From: Adineta ricciae
Lineage: Eukaryota; Rotifera; Eurotatoria; Adinetida; Adinetidae
Direction: 5' to 3'
Assembly: GCA_905250025.1 (NCBI GenBank)
Contig: CAJNOJ010000002.1
Span: forward strand, 248,001 to 312,000
DNA: 64,000 nucleotides
Shown here: in pieces, positions 25,401 through 35,461 of the stretch
Layout of the letters: every line of letters begins with the position of its first letter
Position numbering within the stretch: position 1 is the stretch's first letter
The notes under the pieces: model-generated
Database searches by the model: none
Told to the model about the DNA's origin: nothing
What the model saw: only the letters and a program-made list of their open reading frames with translations
Made by a program: the position numbers and the translations under genes

Positions 25401-28400
25401 AACGAAGTCATGTCTCTTGCTGTTATTCATCCATCGTTACAACCACAGAGTAAAGAACAGAAGTTTTTGATAGGACTAAACAAGTGAATCTTGTTTTTAT
25501 TTTGTAGTTCCAAATCCATGTGGAACAAATAATGGCGGTTGTTCACATTTATGTTTATTGTCAACGAATCAATCGTATACTTGTGTCTGTCCTGAATACT
25601 TTTCATTTAATAACAATGGAAATAATCGAACATGTGCCGCGAATTGTAGCTGTAATCAACATCGATGCGGACCGCCCAATGAACGATGTATCCCTTGGTC
25701 AGCGAAATGTAATGGAGGTAAGTTTAACTATTTTGTATTGGTTTCAATATCTAACGATCAATGATGTGTTTTAGTGAATGACTGCGAAGATGGATCGGAT
25801 GAGCCGACTACTTGTCCACAAAGGCGATGTACAACAAATCAATTTCAATGTCGAAATCAAAATTGTACACCGATTTCATATGTTTGTGATGGTAAAGTGT
25901 AGACAATTTTCGAGAGAAAATATGTTTATTTCTTGTTTTGTTGTGAAGGCATGGATGATTGTGGTGATAATTCAGGTAGGAATTTAGAGGACGTTTGATT
26001 TACAGAGGAAAACGTACTGCTTATGACAAATTTAGATGAAGAAAATTGTGAATGCCGCTGTATGCCAGGAACATTTCGATGTAACTCGGGCCCATGTTTA
26101 TCGGCGGTGACTATTTGAGAAAAAGAATCACTTTCATTCAATAACGATTCGTTTTTAGAGATTCCGTTGTGATGGTACTCGACATTGTTCTGATGGCAGC
26201 GATGAGTTAAACTGTGGCAATCGTACATGCTCTCATCATCAATTTACATGTACTAATGGTCGATGTATCCCTGCGTCATATGAATGTGATTTAGACAATG
26301 ATTGCGGGGACAATAGTGATGAAAACGCTTATTTCTGTCGTAAGACAGTTTTCTCGATGAATTCCAATGTAAATATCGATTTGTATTCTCAAGGTAATCG
26401 TCCATGTCGTCCAGATCAAGTTCGATGTCCTAACTCATATAAATGCATTCCGAATGCAGCACGATGTAATGGACGAAACGATTGCGGAGATAATAGTGAC
26501 GAAAATCCCAATCAATGTCCGGTATGCAATGATGCCAGCCATTTTCGATGTCGTGATGGAGGATGTATTCCGAGAAGTTTGCGTTGGTAAGCAGAATGAT
26601 TTCGTCTGATGATAGTATATAACAGGATCTTATCTATTAAGTAATCATCGAAACGATTGTCGCGATGGATCTGATGAAAATCCAGACACATGCAGTAGGA
26701 TATCTATTGTCATAATTTTTCCTTTGGTTTGACAAATTTGTCTGCTTCACTTTAGTTTATCGGGATTGTAGTGAAGATGAATTTCGCTGTTCCAATGGCC
26801 GATGTATTCCACAACGATGGTTTGAAACAAATCTTCAAGAAGATATTTCGACTATTCCTCTGATTTATTTGCTTGTTTGTTTCAGGGTTTGTGATCATGA
26901 TTATGACTGTGGCGCTGGCGATACATCCGATGAAACAGCTGATTGCGGTTAGTTATCTGTTCAGTTTTGAAAGATATTCGTAGCGAAAAAGAAAATCACG
27001 TTGTAGCTGCTCGACCATGTCCGAATGGAAGATTTAAATGTGCATCAGGCCATTGTGTTAGTAATACGAGTCGTTGTGATGGAATTCCACAATGTGCCGA
27101 TGTTTCGGACGAAATCGGCTGTCCACCACGTGGTCCGAATGGTACCTATTGTGCAGCAGACCGTTTCACTTGTAACAACACACTTTGTATCAATAAAAAT
27201 TGGGTGTGCGATGGCGGTAAGACTTTTCGCAGCTCTTTCATGAGTCATCTTTAATGTTTCGTTTATTTAGACAATGATTGCCATGATAATAGGTAACTGA
27301 TCATGCAAAGTATAGATTCGTTTATCTTAGTCTGGTTTTTTTTCTAGCGATGAAACACTGGAAGTTTGTCGGACAGTTCCGTGTAACTCAACATATCATT
27401 TCCGGTATCCGAAACACTGCGATTTATTTCCTAATGTCAATAAGATAAACATTTGTGATTCTATTTCAGTTGTACAAACGGTCGTTGTATCTATCGTTGG
27501 CGCATGTGCGATCATGTCGATAATTGTGGCGATAACAGTGATGAAGATATTCATGGTGTTTGTCGCACAAGAAATCAACCGATAACATGCCCACAATACA
27601 AATGTGAACACACCAACCGTTGTATCCGATTTTCCGATCTGTGCGATGAATGTAAATGAAATTCTACAAGAGTTTGCCAAGAGGTTTTTCGTTTTCCTTA
27701 TCGCCTAGATGACGACTGTGGTGATGAATCCGATGAATTAACATGTCATCATAATACAACAATAACATGTGCAAATCAAACGAATCATTGCGAACATCAA
27801 TGTCATGATTTACCAAATAACCGAGGAATTGTTTGCGCATGTCATCCAGGTTATAAGTATAGTAAAGAAACATCGAAATGCGAAGATATTGATGAATGTC
27901 AAAATATAACGTTGAATCATTGCTCGCAGATATGTATTAATACAAAAGGAAGTTTTCGCTGTGAATGTGCAGCAGGTTTCGAGCCAAGTGCGGTGAACCG
28001 ATCAGATTGTCACGCTGGAGGTAAAACGTTAGAAAAAAAAATGAGAAGATTATCGGATAAATCTTTCCTTTTTGTTGTAGATCAAACGATGGACATTCTG
28101 ATATCTGAACCTGAAGATATTCGTCGTCTTCGTCAAAACTCTCCTGGAAATGCCGCACATTACGGAGTGCTTATCGAAGATCAATCAAGTGCTGGTTTTA
28201 TTTCCATCGATACAACGAACCGTCTATTCTATTGGATTGACGAAGCAACGTATGAAGTCAATCGTGCCCATCTTACCCCAAGTGCGCTTTCCACAGCACA
28301 GCCACAACAGCTATTATTTGAAGATACTGATCATGCAATCGTTCCAACAAGTGTCTCTATTGATTGGATTGGTCAAAATCTGTACGTCACTGATGCTACC

Positions 28401-30028
28401 CATGGTTGTATATGGGTGATGAAAAATGATGGACGTTATGCAACAAAATTAATCACAGGTATCGAGTCTCCATGGGTAATCGCTGTAAATCCAGTGCTTG
28501 GAATATTCTATTTTATTAACTATGAACATCATGATTTTAATGACACCAGTGATCGTGTTGTTGCGATCGAATCAGCCTATATGAATGGAGAAAATCGTAC
28601 AATATTAGTCGATACAGATATCATTTATCCGACCGATTTAGTGATTGATTTCTATCAAAACTATCGTGTTTATTGGACAGATGAAAAGAAAGAATCGATC
28701 GAATCAATGAACTTTGATGGTACCGATCGAGTTACGATAGCCCATATTGGTGTACATGCACCGCATTCTTTGGATATATTTGGAAGTCATGTCTATTGGA
28801 TAAATCGAGAAAATCGATCGCTATATTCAATTGAGAAATTTGGCCGGGGTGTATCAACGATGGTTCTTGATAATTTAGAATCACCTTTGTTCGTCAGAAT
28901 TTATCATTCGCTGAAACAAATTCAATCAGGTTTGATGAAATTTTGAAAATGAAAAAGTTCTGGATTCGTTTATTCTTTCAGTATCAAATCCATGTTCAAC
29001 GGCCAATTGCTCACACTTATGCGTTCTAAAGCCATTGAATCAATATCAATGTCTATGTCCACTTGATACAGAAATGCTAGAAGATAGTCAAACATGTAGC
29101 GCACGTATGTATCGTATAATTTTAGAGCTATTTTCACTCTGTGTCCGTTTTGTTTTTCTTTTAGCAATCGTTCCCGAACGAGAAGGTGTTTTGCAATGCT
29201 CCTGCGTGCATGGTCGATGTATTTACGAATCGGACGATCAAAACAATTATCGAGTGACTGGATGCGATTGTTCACCGGGTACAGTCAATGGAATATTTGC
29301 CATCGAAATGACGATTTCTCACTTTTCTCATAGGATATGCTGGTGCAAGATGCGATAGAAAAACTATTATTGAGATCGTTGGTAAACATTGGCGTAAGAT
29401 TCTTCTTTCTGGAATCATCATTGTTGCATTAATTGGCATGGTTATATTTGGAATTGTTCTATTCCAACGCAGAGGATTGTAAGTGAAGCAAATATGAAAA
29501 GAAGAACTGTTAAAAGCTTCCTATCTTGTTTATTTAGGGCTCCATCAATGCCTACTCTTCCATTGCCGACAGCTGTTCGATCAGCTCTGAATAATATTCG
29601 TAATTTCGTTACACACTCAACAGATACGATTAATACCGTACGATTTCGCAATGCTCGACCAACGACAGCCAGCAGTGCATCAACCTTAGTAAATAGAAAA
29701 GCGAGAGATCAGAATGTATTGGCATGAATGTCTGAGATTTTCTAGGCATCACCACCTGTATTCGCTAACCCAATGTTCGGTGCCACAATGTCTAGTCAAT
29801 CAACGAACGAACCAGCGAAATTGAATGTTGACGTTTTTCCACCTCCCTCGAAACCAAATCGAAAAGGTCAGTTTTCTTCCATTTCTATTCCTTAGACTTG
29901 AATCTTGTTTCCTTGTAGGCGCTCCAGTGTCTCCGCCACCCAAACAACAGCAGCAATTTAATCCTCAAAGCAAAGAAACCGATCATGATAAAGCCAGTCT
30001 AGTTGAACGAAGCGTTAATGATGCATAA
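10489..30028 (+). CDS. LRP2: Megalin-type LDL receptor-related protein
   Basis: Giant endocytic receptor. Domain order: signal peptide ([19 protein letters not shown]), 7 LDLa repeats, two EGF, propeller, EGF, propeller, EGF, 8 LDLa, two EGF, four propellers separated by EGF, 10 LDLa, two EGF, propeller, EGF, 11 LDLa, two EGF, propeller, EGF, EGF-like, TM helix and a tail of about 180 residues. The 7/8/10/11 LDLa counts are those of LRP2; LRP1 has only 2 in its first cluster. I followed the frame through dozens of 45-70 nt introns and saw no frame break, though I did not verify every join. The tail has FANPMF (NPxF) and Pro-rich motifs (PPPSKP, SPPPKQ). ATG 10489 was preferred over the in-frame ATG at 10444 because it starts directly at the hydrophobic signal sequence. 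The stop overlaps AATAAA at 30027. By homology it acts at the apical plasma membrane and in endosomes; its ligands are unknown. Confidence 0.93.
10606..11849 (+). repeat. LDLa cluster 1 (7 repeats) of LRP2
   Basis: Seven LDL-receptor class A modules, each with six Cys and the calcium-binding C-x-D-G-S-D-E or close variant. They begin CGINEWRC, then [41 protein letters not shown] and CPPHMYPC. Introns fall between and within modules. Confidence 0.88.
11850..12214. other. Long LRP2 intron with opposite-strand open frame
   Basis: At 365 nt this intron is several times longer than its neighbours. The minus strand from ATG 12152 to 11865 encodes a 95-aa frame with one hydrophobic helix ([20 protein letters not shown]). 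I cannot say whether it is expressed. Confidence 0.45.
12215..14870 (+). other. LRP2 EGF pair and YWTD propellers 1-2
   Basis: Two EGF modules come first; the second is calcium-binding, [16 protein letters not shown] six-bladed beta-propeller follows ([37 protein letters not shown] type blades), then an EGF ([15 protein letters not shown]) and a second propeller ([18 protein letters not shown]). The 52-nt intron near 12571-12624 is needed to keep frame between the second EGF and propeller 1. Confidence 0.8.
15025..16855 (+). repeat. LDLa cluster 2 (8 repeats) of LRP2
   Basis: Eight LDLa modules starting at [57 protein letters not shown] and CQDNQIPC. Several are split by 50-60 nt introns at the conserved Cys-Asp-Gly position. 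Repeat 5 has [11 protein letters not shown] instead of the usual SDE. Confidence 0.85.
16860..22095 (+). other. LRP2 EGF pair and YWTD propellers 3-6
   Basis: Two EGFs ([12 protein letters not shown]; calcium-binding [16 protein letters not shown]) lead into four propellers at about 17220-18085, 18320-19490, 19690-20690 and 20875-21945. They are divided by EGF modules at about 18140, 19550, 20695 and 21955. Blade motifs include [44 protein letters not shown] and YIYWTDWN. Confidence 0.82.
22140..24090 (+). repeat. LDLa cluster 3 (10 repeats) of LRP2
   Basis: Ten LDLa modules beginning at about [73 protein letters not shown] and CPAGQFQC. Repeat 7 has an inserted loop ([13 protein letters not shown]). 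Repeat 3 has NDGNSTDE in place of DGSDE. Confidence 0.82.
24133..25650 (+). other. LRP2 EGF pair, propeller 7 and EGF
   Basis: Two calcium-binding-type EGFs ([32 protein letters not shown]), then a largely single-exon propeller at about 24573-25130 continuing after a short intron to 25450, then an EGF ([14 protein letters not shown]). Confidence 0.82.
25645..27750 (+). repeat. LDLa cluster 4 (11 repeats) of LRP2
   Basis: Eleven LDLa modules: [80 protein letters not shown] and CPQYKC. Most end in D-N-S-D-E or D-G-S-D-E. Repeat 7 has an insertion (CGAGDTSDE). Confidence 0.82.
27755..30028 (+). other. LRP2 C-terminal EGFs, propeller 8, TM helix and cytoplasmic tail
   Basis: An EGF pair ([30 protein letters not shown]) precedes propeller 8 (about 28080-28930), an EGF and a final EGF-like module ending [10 protein letters not shown]. 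The TM helix is encoded at about 29396-29478 ([20 protein letters not shown] followed by QRR as stop-transfer). The tail has one NPxF motif (near 29765-29785), Pro-rich motifs and an acidic/Ser C-terminus. Confidence 0.85.
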
Positions 30029-30032
30029 TAAA
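30027..30032 (+). terminator. AATAAA overlapping the LRP2 stop codon
   Basis: The TAA stop (30026-30028) runs into AATAAA. If used, the 3' UTR would be only tens of bases long. A long TC-rich tract follows at about 30050-30083. Confidence 0.4.
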
Positions 30033-30532
30033 CAAACATTCTCTATTTCATTTTTTTTTCTCTCTCTCTCTTTCTTTCTTTCATTTGTATCTAATGAATA
30101 TTGTTCTATTTGTTATATGATATTAGAGCTTACATTTTCGTTTTCATCATTTTTATGATTTCATTGTACTGTTCCATATCGTGGCATGGAACGTAAATTA
30201 ATTTAAAAAGAAGGAGTTGAATATTTACAAAAAGTATTACAATTCAACATCAAGCTATTTCTACGCATTCCAGAAGATCTAAGTAACGTCATACGAGTAT
30301 ATAGAAAGTTCTTTGAATGTCTGTGTGAACGCACATAGATATTCCACATTATGGAGAATGCAATTTCTTACGACTGATCTATGATGAACAATGAGAAAGG
30401 ATGTTGATTCAATTTCATCTATTTATTTATCTTGATGGAAGTCTCGAAGAATGCAACAAAAACAACAATACATATTTTCCGAGAAATTTCAAGACTAAAA
30501 AGACATTTTCTTTGTTGTCAACACAAAACAAT
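30033..30532. other. Intergenic gap between convergent LRP2 and LYAR
   Basis: No gene seen. AT-rich sequence with a pyrimidine tract just after the LRP2 stop. Confidence 0.4.
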
Positions 30533-31580
30533 CTATTCAGACAATCGAAAAACATTTCCTTCGAGTTGTTGAACAAATGGTGCTCGTTGAATCTTCTTTT
30601 CCAGCTTTTCGAACAGCAAATCATCACCTTTCTCCTGGTTTGGCTTCAGTTTCTTGTATCGTTTAGAAATCTACACAAGAAAACGGATGATTCGGTAACT
30701 TTCCCGATTTGACTTACCTTTTTTCGTAAAGCTTCCAAACTGAGCGTTTGATCTGTTGCTTTACTCAAGGCACGTTTGATTTCATCGTACCATTCAAAAC
30801 GAGGATTCGTCGGTACTGCCTGGTTATTCTCATCCTCATCATTAACCTTGGCTTTTTTCGATGATTGATCATCGTTATCATTGCTTTTCCGTTTCAATTG
30901 AGATTTATTAGCGTCTTCGTTTTCAGCTGGTGCGCTTTGATTTTGTTCCTCAGCGTCCGTTTTCTTTATTTGATTCGGTTCGTTATTGGAAGGCTAGAAA
31001 GATCTGTGTTAGAGCGTTTATACCAATCACTTTAAACATGTTACTTTGGGTAGTAGCTTTTCAAGAATAGACCACACTTCTTCGACGGCTCGTGGCGGAA
31101 ATCCTTTGATTGAATTATTTACGAAATTCTGATGAAAGATGAAAATAATTATAGTATTAAAGACTTCGAACTTACAATAAATTTCGCTCGTTTTCGTGGT
31201 GTGTTTGGATAATATTGCAGCTTTTGTAATAGGATCTTCGCTTGGGCACTACCGGTGTTCTGATTAATTGCAGATTGCACGATTTCAAACCATTGATTTT
31301 GTTTCTTTTCGCCTTTATTGGTATTTGTCGGCGCTGTATAATTTGCACCACCATACTTTTCTTGTTCACTTACGCATTTCGTGTGTTCTTTGTAGGAATC
31401 ACGGCTAGAAAAGTTCGACAATAGTTCACGCAATCAAACAACGATGAATTCGTACGTGAAATCCTTTCCACAATCAATACATGAAATTGTTTGCACGCGT
31501 CGACATGTACTTCCAATATGTTTATCGACCTGGTTCTTTTTGAGTGCCTCACCGCAACTGCCGCAATGGAAAACAACCAT
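30533..31580 (-). CDS. LYAR: LYAR-like nucleolar zinc-finger protein
   Basis: LYAR is a nucleolar protein acting in pre-rRNA processing and growth control. From ATG 31580 the protein starts MVVFHCGSCGEALKKNQVDK, then CRRVQTISCIDCGKDFTRDS and YKEHTKCVSEQEKYGG. This is the tandem LYAR-type C2HC zinc-finger pair, joined across an intron at about 31405-31455. Next comes a conserved middle region (WFEIVQSAINQN...TPRKRAKFI, then GFPPRAVEEVWSILEKLLPK), an acidic and Lys-rich nuclear-localisation stretch (KRKSNDNDDQSSKKAKVNDE), and the C-terminal winged-helix-like domain (RFEWYDEIKRALSKATDQTL, LEALRKKISKRYKKLKP). The stop is at 30533-30535. It lies 147 nt downstream of RBMX2 on the same strand, with an acceptor-like AG at 31603-31604 before its ATG. 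Confidence 0.88.
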
Positions 31581-31702
31581 GAGAATGAGCTTTTCTTTTG
31601 ATCTAAAACAGAGAATTGTGAATACACCGAGTCACTCGAATAATTAACTAATCGTTTTTTTTTTGTTCTCATTGTTCAGTACAATTCACAAAACACATCA
31701 GA

Positions 31703-31708
31703 TTTATT
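31703..31708 (-). terminator. AATAAA between RBMX2 and LYAR
   Basis: A polyadenylation hexamer on the minus strand about 20 nt after the RBMX2 stop and about 100 nt before the LYAR acceptor-like AG. Confidence 0.5.
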
Positions 31709-31727
31709 TCACAATGTACAAACAATA

Positions 31728-32365
31728 TCATTTTTTAAATCTTTTAGGTTCTTGTTTAACATAGAATGAATGTTTTTCATCTTTTCGCCTCGATGAAGAT
31801 GAAGATGAAGACGAAGGCGGTGGTAAATCGACACCTGGTGCACAACCTAACTCTTTCAATGTTCGAATCAGATCATCATCATTTTCGTGTTCTTTTGGTG
31901 GTTTATAATCTTTGACATGGTCGACACGTATTTGACGGCCTGCTAATTTAACTCCATTGAAATTATCAACAGCTAAGATTGTACTTCGTTGATCTTCATA
32001 ACAAATAAACGCAAAACCTTTTGATTTACCAGTTTTTTTGTCACGTAGTAAATTCATATTGACAATTTCACCCCATCTAAACAAACCGAAAGAAGAATTC
32101 ATTTCAAATTGTGTGCTGAAGAATGGATTCTTACTGAGAAAAAACACAGAGAACATCTCCTTCGGTTAGTTGAAAATCTAATCCACCAACATAGATCCAA
32201 GCACTTTCCCGATACACATTATGCCAACTCTTATTCGTATTCGCTGCTCCAGTTTGAAGTTCCTTCTCATTTAATTCATTTAATAATCGTGCTTTGCTTA
32301 AAAAGAGAATTAAAATCAGGAAAATGTTTGTAATTAACTGAAATAACTTACGTGATCGAATTCAT
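31728..32365 (-). CDS. RBMX2: RBMX2, spliceosomal RNA-binding protein
   Basis: RBMX2 (yeast Ist3/Snu17) is a subunit of the RES complex of the activated spliceosome. Protein from ATG 32365: [20 protein letters not shown], then [20 protein letters not shown] and [20 protein letters not shown], followed by [20 protein letters not shown] (RNP1 of the RRM) and [32 protein letters not shown]. Almost every residue of the RRM core matches animal RBMX2. The tail is short, acidic, Ser-rich and then basic (KQEPKRFKK). Introns lie at about 32293-32347 and 32078-32140. An acceptor-like AG (32366-32367) touches the ATG directly, so the mRNA may receive a leader there. Divergent from SCAMP. Confidence 0.93.
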
Positions 32366-32639
32366 CTGTGTAGAAAAAAAACCAAGTGTGCGGATTCGTT
32401 GAAAGAGAGAATGAAATGAAATTGCATCGACTGCGTAAATCTAAATACCAATCAGTGTTAACTATAGATGGCAGTTATGAATTTTTCGGCGTCATAGGAA
32501 AACAACACTTATTTATTTGATAAGATCTAGTCATTTTCACATGTAGATACAGAGTTGACTTGAAGGGTCTAATAGATTACAAATTTGAATTTTTTTTCAA
32601 GATTGTGTCATTTTTAAAACAGAATAGCAAGGATCTAAG

Positions 32640-35114
32640 ATGGATTTTAACGATGATGATAATAACCCATTTGCTGATTCTTCAATAAGAAAAGCAACAG
32701 CGAACTCCTAGTTTGTATTCATATCTTTGATTGTTCAATTTCATTTCTGTTTATCTTCTAGCTCAAATCAACCGACGAATAGCGAATACAACCCTTTTGC
32801 AAATACAACTGTAGCGGCTCAAGTAAAGCTTAGAATCATCGTTTTTCGTACAGCACACTGTTACGTCCTTCCTTTTGTAGCCTACTTCATCATATCAACA
32901 ACCAACTGTTGCTGCTGTGCTGCCACCAGCACCAACATATCAGCCGCCACCACCAACATATCAGCCGCCGCCACCACCCGTTTATCAACCGTCAGCACCC
33001 ATATATCAACCACCAGCACCAGCTCCTGCACCTACAACAACACCGTACGCCGCTCAACAACCGGCTGATAGATATGGAAGTGAGACGAAACAAACATCGA
33101 CCCGTATTGATCTCAGTCAATACGAACGGCAACAAGCTGAACTCGAGGAGCGTGAAAAACGTCTTGCTGAACGCGAACGAGCATTATCTAATACAGGCAA
33201 AATTGGACGTACGTATATCAATGAGTAATATCTTTGACTTCTCTATCATGTGAATACCTTCGTTTAAAATGAGTAATCATGTCAGATAAAATCTATGACA
33301 GATAAGTAAGAGAATTTCAAAGTAAACAAGCTTGCCTTCACTGTTTGACTCTTCTCGTTGTATTTGTTCAAGCTACTTTGGTAAATTCGAATATTTACTT
33401 TTATTTTAGAACGAGAAAATAACTTTCCACCATTACCAGCAATATGTCCATGTCGACCATGCTTCTATCAAGATATAAACATTGAAATTCCAGGTCAATT
33501 TCAAGCTTGGGTTCGATATATTTATTATCTATGGCTTGGTACGTTTTAAATAGTATCTTCTGATTTACGCATCTATCAATTCCTTATGTTCATAGCTTAT
33601 TCATTGACTTTATTCTTGAATATGATCGCGGGACTGTCTTATTTTGGTAATCCACATTGAAATCACAAGCATTCAAAAACTATCCGTTGTTTTTATTTAG
33701 TCGTCGACAAAGATGGTGCATCGACATTCGGATTATCGTTGGTCTATTTAGTATTATTTGTGCCATTGTCATACATCTGTTGGTTTCGACCAATTTATCG
33801 CGCATTTAGGTTTGTTATTCGATTGTTAAGACGAAAGTTCATATCTAGTTACAAAACTATAGTATCTTGAAATGAGATAATGATCTCTCGATGAAGAAGA
33901 AGGATCGAAACCTTCAGTGTGAGTCCTATCTGAATATCATAGCAAATCTTGATTCTACTAATCCGATTACTATTGAACGCTTATTCTTTACTGATGTTTC
34001 TTTTTCTAATCTAATCTAGAGAAGACAGTGCATCGAGTTTTATGATCTTTTTTCTCGTCTTCTTCATACAACTTGCCATAACAGTCCTACAATTCTTGGG
34101 TCTTGCTAATCTTGGATGGTAATATATCTCCTCTATATCGCCCTTCGTACTCTGCATGTTCATAATACTACACTTTGTTTGCACTGTTGTCATACTTATT
34201 TTGTTCACATTCACACATATTTTCTTCTTTGAGTCGAACGTATCATTGATATTTACTTAATCTCAATTTAGAACCGACAGTTCTGTTTCGTTTATGATTT
34301 TCTTCTTTATCGGAGTTATATATATCGCCATCGATATCTTGTTTGCAGTTGGCATTGTACCTGGCATGTGGTGGGTGTTGTGTGTTATATACAGCTTTGC
34401 TTTTGCTTTTGCTTAGATTTGATTTCGTAAACAAAAGGAGATTTTTGCTATGCATGTGTACCTTTCTCTTCTAGTGGTTTGATTCTGATGATTCAATTAT
34501 TCACTGATGGTGGAAGCAAAATTCTTGTTGGACTTCTAGTCATGATTGTAACAGTTTGCTTCGCTCTGATCGCTCTCGCTGGTAGTCTGTTATTAATCAG
34601 GGTAAGATGCGATTGATGCTCGAATATCTTGAAAAGAAAACGTCTACTTATTCTGATATGTGTATAAAATGTTTGTTTTTCAATCTAGCGGTTTCGCTCG
34701 ACTTGGAGTTATGTCATCAAGTAAAATTGTTGGAACGATGATGATCGTTCTCGGTTGTCTGTGGACAGTGATATCCATTGCAGCTGTCATTGCCGTACTT
34801 AGGGTATTGAATCAGCTGCTAAAATATGAATAAAATAAAATGAAATTATACTTTCACAGCATTGTTTTGCACAGAATTTGTATACGATCCGCTTTTCTCT
34901 TCTAGGTTCATCGATTATATCGACAAACAGGAGCAAGTCTCGAACAAGCGCAACGTGAAGTTCAAACGGCTTTTGTGAATAAGTAACTATGAGTATAATG
35001 AAAACGAATTCTGTGTTTGATTCGTGATTTTCCTTTAGTCCGACTGTTCGCGGAGCAGCTCGCGAGGTTGCAACAGCTGGCATCAACGAAGCATTGAATA
35101 GTGGTCGAAATTAA
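32640..35114 (+). CDS. SCAMP: SCAMP secretory carrier membrane protein with duplicated TM exons
   Basis: SCAMPs are four-TM proteins of post-Golgi and recycling vesicles. The N-terminus has two NPF motifs (DNNPFAD, EYNPFAN) that bind EH-domain proteins, then a Pro/Tyr-rich stretch with YQPP repeats, a coiled coil (ELEEREKRLAERERALSN) and the signature NNFPPLPAICPCRPCFYQDI plus amphipathic IEIPGQFQAW. TM1 and TM2 follow (YLWLAYSLTLFLNMIAGLSY; FGLSLVYLVLFVPLSYICWF, then RPIYRAF). TM3 exists in two homologous 99-nt exons (34020-34118, 34272-34370). TM4 exists in two exons of compatible entry and exit phase (34475-34601, 34689-34803). The C-terminus VHRLYRQTGASLEQAQREVQ is typical. The stop ends at 35114, with AATAAA at 35135. 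An AG at 32621-32622 precedes the ATG. Confidence 0.93.
34020..34118 (+). other. SCAMP exon A1 (TM3, version 1)
   Basis: A 99-nt exon between ctaatctag and gtaata. It continues the upstream AG to give REDSASSFMIFFLVFFIQLA, then ITVLQFLGLANLG. Entry and exit are both phase 2. It resembles the normal SCAMP third TM segment. Confidence 0.75.
34272..34370 (+). other. SCAMP exon A2 (TM3, version 2)
   Basis: A 99-nt exon between caatttag and gtgggt, the same length and phases as A1. It gives RTDSSVSFMIFFFIGVIYIA, then IDILFAVGIVPGM. The start aligns with A1 (R-x-D-S-x-x-S-F-M-I-F-F) and the rest diverges. Confidence 0.75.
34475..34601 (+). other. SCAMP exon B1 (TM4, version 1)
   Basis: 127 nt, entry phase 2 and exit phase 0. 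It encodes GLILMIQLFTDGGSKILVGL, then LVMIVTVCFALIALAGSLLL. It can be joined in frame to the exon at 34905 but not to B2. Confidence 0.65.
34689..34803 (+). other. SCAMP exon B2 (TM4, version 2)
   Basis: 115 nt, entry phase 2 and exit phase 0. It encodes GFARLGVMSSSKIVGTMMIV, then LGCLWTVISIAAVIAVLR. It joins to VHRLYRQTG and is the version closest to the vertebrate SCAMP TM4. Confidence 0.72.
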
Positions 35115-35461
35115 TCAATCTTTACGCTCATGAAAATAAATAAATGAATAACAAATACTTTCTCTTCGCAATATTCCAAATAGATACTTCTATATTTATG
35201 ATTATAATCTTCCCCATTCTCCTTTTAATTCTATTTTTGTTGTCAAATCGGCGTGTCGTCGACGGGTGATTCCCAGAGAATAAGCATTTTGACTTTGTTG
35301 TATTTGTTGCCTTCGTCTCTTCATATTTATTAATGTAATTTTGATGTTGTGACAAAACTAATTTATTTTATGTTGTGTGCTATAGCAAGAAAACAACATG
35401 TATAACCAAATATTCGTTGATTTGTTTTAGATAATCAGTGAATCTTTTGAGTATCGATCGA
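35115..35461. other. Gap between SCAMP and the TMEM68-like gene
   Basis: Contains AATAAA at 35135-35140 for SCAMP and an acceptor-like tttgttttag ending at 35430. No coding sequence recognised. Confidence 0.45.

Noticed and set aside
33840-34260. Possible pseudogene debris between SCAMP exons
   Set aside because: The apparent extra coding pieces have intact splice sites and matched phases, so they are alternative exons rather than decay.
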